64,000 bases of DNA. It comes from Ceratotherium simum simum (lineage: Eukaryota > Chordata > Mammalia > Perissodactyla > Rhinocerotidae). The DNA is taken from positions 5,498,988 to 5,562,987 of the forward strand of contig NW_004454210.1 in the NCBI RefSeq assembly GCF_000283155.1, written 5' to 3'. Below the pieces are notes generated by a model. The model ran no database searches, was not told where the DNA came from, and was given only the letters and a program-made list of their open reading frames with translations. How positions within the stretch are numbered: position 1 is the stretch's first letter; every line of letters starts with the position of its first letter. Made by a program: the position numbers and the translations under genes. This document shows, piece by piece, positions 23,141 to 33,810 of the stretch.

Positions 23141-24611
23141 GGGAGTGTTCTGGAGGGTCTTGATTTTTCAGAAAATGTTTATCGACCTGAACCCTTTTTC
23201 ATTCTCTCTATGTGGAGTGCTATCTTCTTGATTACTCTTGTTGCATGCATAAGGCTCTGTGAACCCTGGTTTATTGCTAGCCTATACCTCTTGATTTATA
23301 ACACTTAGAGCTATCTCATCACTGTTCTATAGGATACAGGTTGCAAATTCAAATGTTTACATGGAGTGGTCAGTGAATGTGCATGATTAAAGCGAGCAGA
23401 TCATATAAAATACTTGATACCCTCTTGGTATATCTTCCCACTTTTGATAAAAACATAAATACAGAGAAATAGTTCTTTACTACAAGAAAAGCAACAGCCG
23501 AAACATGGTGATAAATGGCAACTGCACTGGACCTCATTGTCAGGGAAGCAATATGGAATGGTGGAAACTGTGGCAAACTAAATAGTTCATGCCTCATCTA
23601 CAGGGAGCAGTTACTATTAGCCCAGCTGATTGTTTCCGTGTTGAATTATAAGCCCAGGTTTAGCACATCTATTTATTTTTCAAGAGAAGTCTGGAATCAG
23701 TATGTATGTGAAATTTCTCATTTTGAATACGTTGGCAGCTAATTCATTTTTTTAAAAAAAGGAAGTGTAGAGGCAAGAAAACATAGGTGGACAAATATGG
23801 CATGTGAATCGTGTGTTTGCAAATTTTGCTGTAAACAGAGTTATTATTCTCATGCAGAGCTTTTACAATTGCTTCATATAATTTGAATACAACAGCAAAG
23901 ACTAAGACTTAGCTAGGAAATTGACTGACAAATTATTAATCATATGGTATTTGTTTGAATTAAAAATGCTTATATGTCTCCCTTGGCATTTCCTGTATGA
24001 ATTGTTTAAATTTACTTTAATTAGTAGATGATTAGATTCAGAAAATTGAATCTAAGTTTCTTTTTCAGAAAAAAAATGTGCAAATTATTAAGAGTAATAG
24101 GTTTGGGGAAGAGAATATGCCCAATTTGGGCACTGACAGGTGAGAACAATCTTATTTTGATTTAAGTAAGCAAAACTTCAGTTTTCTTTAAGCAACATAG
24201 CCAGAGAGGTTGTCATTTGCTAAGTGTGAAATGGTAAGCTGACAGGGACTTGGGGGACAAATACCAAAGCTAACATGTGGGTTATATTTGCATGCTTTCT
24301 TTTATCATTGTGCTAAGAAACTGTAACTAATTTTCAACTGCACCTTAAATCCTGGCTGTGTGTGTAAGAGCAAGACTTCAACAAGTTTGTTAAGCACTTC
24401 CTTCGTTTTTGCTCCACATTTGGGGAACTGCTTACAGAAGGTATGAGATCATTTGAGGTCTCAATCATTTTGTGAGAATGTCTTGATTAATAATTGTACA
24501 GGGTCTAGGATATTGAGAATATGAAATAACTCATTCTTAGTTCTATTTTACCAGAGATGTGTGTGTGTGTGTAGGAGAGTAGAGCCAGGAGAGAAGGAAG
24601 ACTGGGATGTA
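23141..24611. other. Unassigned AT-rich DNA
   Basis: About 1.5 kb with no recognised repeat; short (GT)n at about 24557-24572. Frames of 65-75 codons are featureless. Confidence 0.45.
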
Positions 24612-25010
24612 GTGTGTAACCTATTTTCATATTTCAAGTGGGTTTATTATAGACAACATATAGTTGGGTTTCAGTTTTCTTCATCCTCTCTGATAATCTC
24701 TGTCTTTTAATTGATGTATTTAGGCCATTCACATTTAAAGTGATTATTGACATGGTCAGATTAATATCTACCATGGTGATAACTGATTTCCCTTCATGGG
24801 AATTTTTCTTTGTTTCCTTTTCCACTCTGTTTTTCTGTCTACTCTGGTTTCAATTGAGCATTTTATATGATTTCCTTTTATCTCCTCTCTTTCATAGCAA
24901 GTATACATCTTCAAAAATTTTTTTTATGGCTGCTCTAAAGTTTGCAACATACATTTTTAACTAAGTGAAGTCCACTTTCAAATAACACTATCCCACTTCA
25001 TGTGTGGTGC
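24612..25010 (-). mobile_element. L1 fragment covering the start of ORF2
   Basis: The antisense text 'ctgtcttttaattgatgtat', 'ttaggccattcacatttaaa' is the L1 ORF2 5' region. Sequence beyond it (to about 25010) fits the spacer and 5' flank of ORF2. Confidence 0.8.
24634..24825 (-). pseudogene. L1 ORF2 N-terminus (endonuclease start) remnant
   Basis: The 63-codon frame contains 'IITLNVNGLNTSIKRQRLSE', matching the beginning of the L1 apurinic-type endonuclease, including the Asn of the N-terminal strand. It then ends at a stop well before the catalytic Glu and His positions. It is a relic, with no chance of activity. Confidence 0.85.
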
Positions 25011-25054
25011 AGGTATCTAATAACAGAATATTTCCAACTCATGGGTTGTAGTAT

Positions 25055-25215
25055 TTATTAATTAATTCATTCAACAAGTGAGTGTGGAACACATTCTATG
25101 TGACATACTGTGCCAGTCTCTGAGGGCACATTGGTGAGTAACACTGTCATAGATTTCCCTCATGGGACGTATTCTCCAACGGGAGACTGAGAAATGAAAT
25201 GATCACAATGACATA
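25055..25215 (+). mobile_element. Ancient interspersed repeat fragment
   Basis: 'attcattcaacaagtgagtg', 'ctatgtgacatactgtgcca' and a following 'tccctcatgggacgtattct' follow the same recurrent repeat motif as at 50740. Confidence 0.5.
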
Positions 25216-26025
25216 GGTTTCAAATGCTTAGTTTTATGAAGACCTAATACAGGGGTCTGTAGGCTATGCTTTCTTCCTTTGCCTAAAATCTACTTCAAGC
25301 TTGTTTCAGATAATTTCTATAGAGCATTTCCAAATTGGTAGCATGATAGAATAATAAGTTTAATGCAACTGCTGGAACAATACTATATGCTTGTTTTGTG
25401 TTAGAGCCACAAAAATATCCCAAGAAGTAGCAGATGTGAATGTTCATAGTCACCCAGGAGCACAAAAAATGCCATCTTTATTTTTCTATAACTCACTTTA
25501 CTCTGACTTTGAGCTTCTACTATGCCTGATGCAGAAAATTTAACCTTGTTTTGGGTAGACCTCTTTCCTTCATTGTTAAATTCAGGATTATCTCTCCTTT
25601 ATCCCTTTCTTCTCCCAAGCATTGATGCTAAGTTGGGTAGAGTCAGCTGCCACCCTGGTGATGGTGGGGAAAGTGTGTTTGTTTATTTCTCCATCTCTGT
25701 TACTATTCTGGCATTTTTGAAATACCACTTATCTCTTTTGACACTTGAGCATGTCTTCCATCCATGCTGGTATAGATCCAATCCAAAATGGTTCCTTCTT
25801 GGATTCTTGTCTTTCTTCTGTGTCCCCACTACGCCCATAGAAGAGGTCTCACTTTGGTTTCCATCATCATGTCTACTGTGCATTCCTCGGACTGAGAGAA
25901 AGACAGAGCACCAGAGGTAATGGGAGTGTGATAGAACCAAAAGACATCTATTAATACCTCCCAGTATTATGACCAGAGTAACTTCTTGCTCAACTCTAAT
26001 GGCCAATAGAGTTTTTTGAAAAGGC
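25216..26025. other. Unassigned DNA
   Basis: Overlapping opposite-strand frames at 25522-25920 plus (132 codons) and 25683-26006 minus (107 codons) have no recognisable domain. Confidence 0.45.
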
Positions 26026-26330
26026 CTTGGCTTTATGTTCAGGCAGATCTGTGTTCAAATGACTTTGTTTGTTTGCTTGACCTTGGTGAGTTATTTATCT
26101 CCCTGATCATTAGTTTTTCTATCTATAAAATGGATATAATAATACCTACTTCAGTGAATGGTTATAAGTTTAAATGGGATGCTATTTATAAAACATCAGT
26201 ATACTTCCTGGCCCATCATAAACTTGAGTTCGACTTCTACTCTGTAACAATTATCTGTACAAACTCAAGCAAGTCATTTCTTCTCTCTGGTTTTGAATTT
26301 CTTCTTTGGTAAAGTCAAGTCTATGGTAGA
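26026..26330 (+). mobile_element. Two adjacent MIR copies
   Basis: First copy about 26026-26215 ('gcttgaccttggtgagttat', 'ctataaaatggatataataa'). Second copy about 26222-26330 ('aactcaagcaagtcatttct'). Confidence 0.65.
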
Positions 26331-26889
26331 GACAGAGTAGGAGTGATGAAAAAGAGAAAGGAGTTAAATCAAGTAACATTTGAGATTCTTCCATTTCTAA
26401 AGTTCTATGATTCTGAATGAGGTCACCAGGGGACAAGAGGGGTCTGTTTGGTTAAGAGAATTAGCCAGTTCCCTGGAACATAGAGCTAAGTTTGCTGTGT
26501 GCTGACATGTGGCTCCCTGGCCCTGGGGATTTCAGTAACGGTCTTGGCAATGGTCTGGAGCTATAGAATTCCCCTGGCTGTAGCTGTTCACTCACAGTCT
26601 TGAACAGACGGGGAACCAATGACTCTGCAAATGGAAAAAACAAAGACGCTATTTTTCAGAACCTCCCAGCTGATGGCTTCCCTCACTTCCTCCTTCAAAC
26701 AGACCTTTGGGAAGCACTGGGCATCAAGGCTTCATTGCCATTCAGCTGCCACTTGTTTCTACTTTCCACAAGTCTGCTCTGTGTCACTTGTGTTTAACTT
26801 ATATCAATGTTTCCTAAGAAACTAACTCAACCCAGTGACTGAGCTGAGCAAGGCGACTTGTTTGGTAATGATTAGCCTTAGGCAAATGG

Positions 26890-27110
26890 AGTAGAGCCAG
26901 GCAGAGCTGGTGTGAAATTTGCTCCTGATATTTGCTGGTTCTGTGACCTTGGAGAAGCTTCCTAACTTCCCTGATACTCAGTTTCCACATTTGTAAAATG
27001 GAGATATGTTGAGTACCATGAAAGTACAATAATACTACCACAGAGAGTTGTGGCAAGGATTAAGTGAGATAATGCATGGGACGTGGCAAACACTCAACGC
27101 GTGGTAGTTA
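26890..27110 (+). mobile_element. MIR SINE
   Basis: Clear MIR order: 'ttctgtgaccttggagaagc', 'tcagtttccacatttgtaaa', 'ggattaagtgagataatgca', 'tggcaaacactcaacg'. Confidence 0.8.
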
Positions 27111-27914
27111 TAATTCTCATAAAGGATAAGGTTGCCGTCGTGGTGGTTGCAGCTTTATGAGTTGTAGACAGGTTCTGGAGCAGGGGACAGCTTCTGGGAT
27201 TCTACCCTCCTCACGGCAGTCCTGAGGCTTGTTTACTCCTAGACTGTCCTACTAGGCTATACTTCTACCTTCTCTTCCTCCCAAGTCCCAAGGCCTGGGA
27301 GGGCCTCCTTAGTTACACGGATTATTTCTAGTCAACAAGATTATCCTGTTCTTGAAAATGAAACATACTTTAAAATTATCTGGGACTCTATTGAATAGGT
27401 CAATATTTTTCTTCCCAGGGATTTTTAACCTTGCATCCAAGGGCCTAAGAACTTTAGGCTGTCTGTGACTACATGAAGTAGTCTGCAAAAATTTGATATG
27501 CAAGAGCATTTTTCTGAGGAGAGGTCAACATTTTTCACAAATTCTCAAAGGCAGCCATGTCCCAGAAAAGACTGAGGGTCTCTGTTCCTGAGGACATATC
27601 TGGTTTCCCTTATGATAAAAGCAAATACTGCCCATTAAGAATCCTACCTTGTGGGGAGAGCAGAACTCTAAGCAGATCCTGTTGTTTAGGCTCAGAAGCC
27701 AGGAGACAAGCCAGGAAGACTGTTTAACGGCCAAAGTATTCGTGGTTGGCCTCTCTTGTCCCTTAACTTACTGGACAGTCGTTCTTTCACTCAGGAACAA
27801 TTGAGATCTACCAAGTTCCAAATGCATTTTATTCAGTGGTGACCTCCTAGGACAGCATGGACAGGGCAGGGAAAGAGGCAATTGTTTCACGGCCTTGAGA
27901 GCTGGAAGGAAGCT
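27111..27914. other. Unassigned DNA
   Basis: No recognisable repeat or gene. Two minus-strand frames of under 70 codons (27309-27509, 27525-27734) are featureless. Confidence 0.45.
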
Positions 27915-28040
27915 TGGAAGTCACCTCGTCTAACTCTCTCAAATGATACAAAGGAGGCCTGAAGGGGTTAAGTGACTTACCCAAGAAGTCAATGGCAAAC
28001 TATGGCTGGATTCTGACTCTCCTGACCTCCCCTCGCTACC
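27915..28040 (-). mobile_element. MIR fragment, antisense
   Basis: 'gaaggggttaagtgacttac', 'ccaagaagtcaatggcaaac' and 'tggctggattctgactctcc' are the complement of the MIR core. Confidence 0.6.
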
Positions 28041-28289
28041 TTCCCTTCCTGAGCAAATCCTTGTAATTATTGTCTCCTGTTATCACACAGATCATAAGTA
28101 GTTGGATATTTGCATGAATGCACAGAAGCTTTGAAGAAAATATAGGAAGAACTGTACAGATTTGTGGTAGCAGGTGTGCTGGAATCTTGTTTTTAATCAA
28201 TACGATGGAAACTGCTATAATTTAGAATGTTTTCCCCATGATTAGACTTCCTAACCTGGTTTAAACAATTAACAATTGTAAGACTTTAA

Positions 28290-28815
28290 AAATTCCATTT
28301 TTTTCTAACCATAAAAACTATTTGGGAATATATAATAACTGGGAAATATAAAAAAAGATGAAAGAAAAAAATGATCTCATAATTACAGGGTAACCCCTAT
28401 TTGTATCATGAAATATTAACTTCTGATTTTCTCTTTATGTGTCTCTCACTTCCTATAGCTCTCTCTCTCTACTGTAGATTTGGAATCATATTGTAGCAAT
28501 TGCATTGTATCTTGCCTTTTTCATTTATTACTATATCATGAAATGTCTTTCATGCTATTAAAAAAACTTTAAAAACCTCACATTTAATGGCAACTGATAT
28601 GCCATTGCATGGCTGTACCCTGATCCCAGATTAATTTGAACTTGACCCTGTGGCCAGACACGTACGTCCACGGATGTTCTAAATAGTGCTGTGATGAACA
28701 TCCCCACCCATCAATCTTTATTCACACGTCTTATTACTTCCTTCGGGTAGAGAACTGGAAGTGGAGCTACTCGGGCAAGAGGCGTGACCTTTTCCAAATC
28801 TCTTGATACCTACTG
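28290..28815 (-). mobile_element. Old L1 3' fragment
   Basis: Antisense L1M 3' blocks: 'tgaacatccccacccatcaa', 'agagaactggaagtggagct'. It resembles the reverse of the plus-strand L1 at 38870-39985. Confidence 0.6.
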
Positions 28816-30704
28816 TCAAATCCAGAGATATTCTAAATGTGAAGAAAAGGTCAGTGGAAAAGGCTCTCCTCAAACTTCTTTTATGAGGCCCATTTACTGA
28901 ACTTGCTGCCCCAAACCAGATTTTGTATAACTTTACCACATCTGAAACTTGATAATTGCTAAAAAGGATCCTATGTTTATGCTAGATGCTCAAGGAGGTG
29001 ACTTTCTGTACATTCAAAAAGTAAGTATTGGGCACTTACTGTATGCTGGATACTGAGGGTAGTTGAGGATAAACAGATGACAGGGGAAAAGATAATCCCC
29101 TAGATGATAAGATATCCCAAAGCAAACTCTGACTGAGTGGGACTTTGGCCTCCAGGCATCGGCTACACTTGAAGTGAGGTTTCAGAGGCTAATAGGATGA
29201 ATTCATGTATTTATTTACACAATTTATTTCTTTGAGTATTTTCCCTGATCCTCCCTCACTTTTGAAGCAGTTATATAACTCTTCTTCCTTCTGCATAATT
29301 TTCCCTACTGAGGGACTGACTGCTGGGAGCAGTATGGAAATATTCAGTTTAATAAGAGTTTTTTTTTTTTTTTTTAAAGCATAATTGGCCCTGTTTTCCA
29401 GGAAGAAAAGCTGCTCAATCTCAATTACATCTCTATCTGCTTTTACTGAGGGCACAGAAGTTCCAGAAGGGAGAACGTTACACTCCTGGGTGCAATAATT
29501 GGGTGTCCTGCATTCACTTTATTCACTACAGTAAGTCAGGAAGCATCCAGTAAATAGTCCTTTCCTCCTCTTATGCACCTTACTGTCCCTTCTCATTTCC
29601 CTTCTCTGCCCGTCTAATGGCACATCTATGACTTGGATGGAAAGAGGCAAATTACCATCATAAACAAGATCATTAAACTATAGCAATAGAAACATCTATA
29701 ACATGATAACTGTTGAACAGCAAACTGTACTTCTTTCCTATAAGACCAGCCACAATCTACATTTAATAAGGTTTATGTCTTCATACTCTTAGGGTCTGAG
29801 GCTATGAAACCAGGGACAAAACAAAGACCAGCCTGAACCACCATTTTCAGAAGTGCTTGACCTTAGCATGGAATCTCAGGGCGATGGGCAAGCAAGTGGG
29901 GTTTTGATGAAATCAACCTCCTTCCTTGAGATTGGGCATCCAGTCCAGCCTGTAAAACCCAATACCTGTTGAAGAGAGATACAGGCTTTTATTTTTTATT
30001 AAAAAAATTTTTTTTTTTAGTTTGCTTATCTAAGGAGAAAGAAAGCATGTGTCTTTTTTTAATCTTCCTGTGTATCGTTTTGCGAGAGACCCAGTTTCAC
30101 TGAGTATTTAGAATGCTTTTGCTCTAAAAGCAGAAACTTGTTTGAATAAGGACTAATTTTTCAACATGCAGACAAAGATTTGAATAACTGGTGGAAATAA
30201 TAAATTACCAGCATAAAGTGATTTCATTGCTCTTAAAAGCAAAAAAGCCCTCTTGGGGATTTCACGGAAATGACTCCATTTTCATGCCACTCCCGTGGTG
30301 GCCATTTGATCTTACTCTGGGGTGGACTGGGGTGCACGTTTATTTTTCATAAGTGAGCCCCTACATATTTTCTTTGGGAAAAGAAGTGGAGGGGCAGGTG
30401 TTGGGGGAAAACAATGAAGGTCTAAAAGCAATGATCACGTCCCTGGTGCCCTGCCCTGCTTTTCAGTTCTTCTCCTCAAAAGAAACTTGCTTATAGGAAC
30501 TACCTTGAAAGACTGTGTTGTTCTTTCCGAGGAGTTTAATGAGTGCTCATTATTTCGACCATTTGCACTTTCCTGTTTCTCAGATTCCAACTGCATAATC
30601 CAATTATGGTTCGTGGGTCTGGTTGGAAAATAATCTGACGGGGGAATTCAGATTTTTGAACCACATTGGTCTTTGGGAGGGAGAACCATCACTGGATCCA
30701 GGAC
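28816..30704. other. Mostly unassigned DNA
   Basis: It holds an old repeat motif at about 29010-29085 ('gggcacttactgtatgctgg'), a T19 run near 29349, and an enhancer-like unique stretch at 30230-30660 rich in homeodomain-type cores (for example 'taatccaattatgg'). Confidence 0.4.
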
Positions 30705-30900
30705 GGTGTTAAGAACTGGACCTCTGGGGTCAGGCTGTCTGGTTTAATCTTGATCAAGCCCATACCACCTTTGGATTCTAAGATAGTGATTTAACCACTC
30801 TTTGCTGGGCTTCATAGGGTAACAGAGCGGGTTAAATGAGACGATGCATGCAAAGTGCTTGGCATAGAGCAACGTCTCAAAATGTGTTAACTGATACTAT
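30705..30900 (+). mobile_element. MIR SINE, diverged
   Basis: 'gacctctggggtcaggctgt' head and 'gggttaaatgagacgatgca', 'aagtgcttggcatagagcaa' tail; the middle is poorly conserved. Confidence 0.65.
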
Positions 30901-31364
30901 CACACTGAAAACACAAAAATAATAAACTTCCTGTTTTAGAATTGGTAGAATGGGACTCATAGATGAAACCAACACATTTGCAGTCCAGGTGTGGTTTTTC
31001 TCTAACCTCACACACATGCAAACCACTCCTTACACACATTACTGAGTTTTCTTTCTCTGGTGCACAGAAATTTTCACCATGCTGCCTCTAGAGTAGGTTA
31101 AGAAGTTTTTATTCTCTTTTAAGATGTTTTCCTTTTATCTGCCCAGTGATAATCATTTCCTGTACTCTATCTGTGACATCATATTCAAAATATGTTAGTG
31201 CCTGGTCTTTCTGGCATCAGGCCAACATCACTGGCCCAGAGTTTCTGAAATCAAAACACGGATTTTACAAAATCATGCTGCAAGTTGGACATGAGTTGTG
31301 TTAAATAAAGTAAACAAAGCTGGGCGTCCTAAATCACACACCATTACTCTGAAGATCTTACTTT

Positions 31365-31900
31365 GTCAGGATGAAGCCCAAGTTCTCTCGGATTTTCTAG
31401 CTTTGATCCTTTTTTAACTGGCACTCAAACCTATCTTTCCAAACCTATCGTATTTCTCCACCTGGGATCTCTGGACCTCATCCACCATCAGACTTCACGT
31501 GTCCTTCCCAGTGCCTGGAATTAAATGTAAACTTTTCCTTATTTGGGCATTTTTTTTTTTTTCTAGGAAGACTGTCTTTGGATTTCATTAGATTCTCAAA
31601 GTGGTCTTTGACCTAAGAAAGGTTCAAGACCTTTGTTTTACCTGAACCTTCCCTCTACTCTTCCCAGGCTGGTATGCCCACTGTGGTCTTCAGTAATATG
31701 CTTGTCTCTACCCCTGGGTCTTTTCTCACAATATTTAACACTTCCCACTTCCTGAAATGCCCTTCCCTCCTGCTGCATCGTTGTTTTACACCATCATTTG
31801 TTCTGTTACCACCTCCACAATCTGTGTTTTACCCTCATATCACTGGAACAATTATTTATCTAGTATGTCCCTTCAAATCAACTATCTTATTTACTTAAAT
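31365..31900 (+). mobile_element. L2 LINE fragments
   Basis: 'ctatctttccaaacctatcg' and later 'cacttcctgaaatgcccttc', 'cttgtctctacccctgggtc' fit the coding 3' region of L2 in sense. A middle section (about 31520-31660) is not recognised and may be an insertion. Confidence 0.55.
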
Positions 31901-32500
31901 ATATTTTAAAAGGAAACTAGTGGAGAGATAATAAAAAGAGATTAGTGTGAAAGTTGGAGAAGACTGTGGCCTCAGAGAAAAAATATTTCTGTCACAGCAG
32001 AAATAAAAGCCAAAGGCTGGTGATATCAGATCAGGGAAGAGAAAAGTGGGTCTGGGCTGGTAATCCCTCTCCCAGGGGCTGAGAACAAGAGCCATCCAGA
32101 AAACAGTGGAAACTGGGAATGGGCGGCCAAATATAGACAGTGGACCTGTGGGAGAGGAGATAGTGCTTATCCAGGAGAGAAAATGCGCACAGGGTGGGAG
32201 TGGGAAGGAGGGGGAGCCAGGATACAGAGTTTCTGAGATGGATACAGGTGTTTGGGTGAAAGATGATGCTTAGGGTGAGGCTGTAAATGAGGAAGGAGCT
32301 TTGGAAACTGAAAAAAGGAGGCTGAAGAGAGGTAGTGGGGGATGGGTGAATGTGGAGGCTGGACGTGATACAGGCTGGAGTTTAAGCTTAAAAAAGGCTG
32401 CATTTTACAGAAGAGGGTGTGGAGAGGGCGTGCAGGATGTCTCCGAGGGGGGGTCAAGGGGGAGATACCCAGAAATGGACAGAGGTTGTGGGTGCCTAGG
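31901..32500. other. Unassigned, purine-rich DNA
   Basis: G-rich on the plus strand between 32100 and 32460. Frames on both strands (32301-32711 plus, 32405-32734 minus) are by-products of biased composition. Confidence 0.45.
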
Positions 32501-32504
32501 AACC

Positions 32505-32635
32505 CCTTGGAGGTCTTGGTACATCAAAGTTTCTGGTTCAGCAGGTCTGGAGTGGGGCCTGAGAATGTGCATTTCTAACAAGACCCTGGGAGATGCTGAT
32601 GCTGCTGATATGGACCACACTTTGAGAACTACTTG
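32505..32635 (+). mobile_element. MER5-like hAT fragment (right half)
   Basis: 'tctggttcagcaggtctgga', 'gtggggcctgagaatgtgca', 'tttctaacaagaccctggga', 'ccacactttgagaacta' match the MER5/Charlie class ending at its degraded terminal repeat. Confidence 0.8.
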
Positions 32636-33657
32636 GCTAGGAAAACCCTTCTGTGCCTTTTTGAGATTTATCAAAGTGCTCTTATTTCTTTTGAGCAATA
32701 AATCACTGTGATGGAAAATGAGGTAAGTGAACACGCTCTTTGAACTCTAAATTATAGACAAATATAAAACATTTTAAATGTGAAGTGGAAACATTTAAAA
32801 TTGCTATTGATTCTCATCAGTGCAAAAGTTCAATAAAGAAAAGAATAATGTTTTCAGTCCCCCTTCTTGGTTTCCTGCTTTAATGTGGATTCTTAGCTTT
32901 GCTTTCCTCTGATAAGCTCTCGTCTCAGATTTAGTCTATGGTGGCCCTCTCTGGCATGAAGGAAGGGAAAATGAAGGGGAGAGCTGGAAAGATTTTCTTT
33001 CCCAGCCTTGGAAAGGGGGGCTGGCCAGTGGTGAAGGAGGAGTCTTTGCTGTTGGGGAGCCCAGAAGCTCTTCCGGCCATGGGGTTTCTCCTCTCAGCAG
33101 CCTCCAGCCTCAAGGCCCTCTGCCCACCAGGGCAGCTCCAGCCCTTCCCCTGGGTCTGGGTCTGAGCTTGGAATGCAGGGAGGACAATTTTGGGGGAGAG
33201 AAGGGCACATTTCCAGTGCTCAAAAAGAACAGATTTGACTGCATCAGAAACCAGTGCATCTTGATCATTTCTCATGATAAATCCACACAATGTGCATGCC
33301 CTGATAGATGCTGGCAGGGTGAACAAAAAGCTCTTAAATATTAGCATAAGTTTCACATTTTTCCTTGTTCAGACTGGACAGAGTTGTCCTTGCTCTTGAT
33401 AAGGGATTCCAGGAATTGAGACAATGATTAAGAGAGTTGTTTAATCATGAGAAGGGAAAGAGTCCAATTAGTAACCAATAAAAATAAACGATAGAAAGCA
33501 TGATGAATATTGACTTCTTAACACTTCCAGTTTTCAGCCATCAGTGACCTATGTATGTGGGTTGCTATGGCTGTCCATATTTGTTGTTTTCCTCCACAGA
33601 AAAGGGAAAAAAGAGACAATTAGGCAAACAGAATCATAGACTGAGTGCTCAGGTGTA
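32636..33657. other. Unassigned DNA
   Basis: A 141-codon minus frame (32931-33356) and a 75-codon plus frame lie over each other. Neither has a known domain. Confidence 0.45.
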
Positions 33658-33810
33658 GAGCTGCCAGATAAAATGCAGGACGCCCAGTTAAACTTGAATT
33701 TCAGATAGACAATGAATAATTTGCTGTATGGGACGTATTTATACTTCTGAAACTCATATTTAGCTGGACATCTTGTATTTTTATTGGCTAAATATGGCAA
33801 CTCTACCCAA
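33658..33810. repeat. Old palindromic interspersed repeat
   Basis: Arms 33670-33705 and 33746-33781 are inverted repeats (28 of 36 matching) separated by 40 bp. The sequence 'caggacgcccagttaaactt' and its counterpart 'agctggacatcttgtatttt' resemble a repeat commonly met in mammals. A transcript would fold into a long imperfect hairpin. Confidence 0.65.

Noticed and set aside
24634..24825. A working endonuclease gene
   Set aside because: Only the first part of the L1 ORF2 endonuclease is present and it ends at a stop before the catalytic core.
32301..32734. Opposing frames of 136 and 109 codons
   Set aside because: They overlap on opposite strands in compositionally biased DNA and include part of a MER5-like relic; no domain is visible.
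32931..33356. 141-codon minus-strand frame
   Set aside because: No recognisable domain, an opposing frame over the same bases, and no splice or promoter context.
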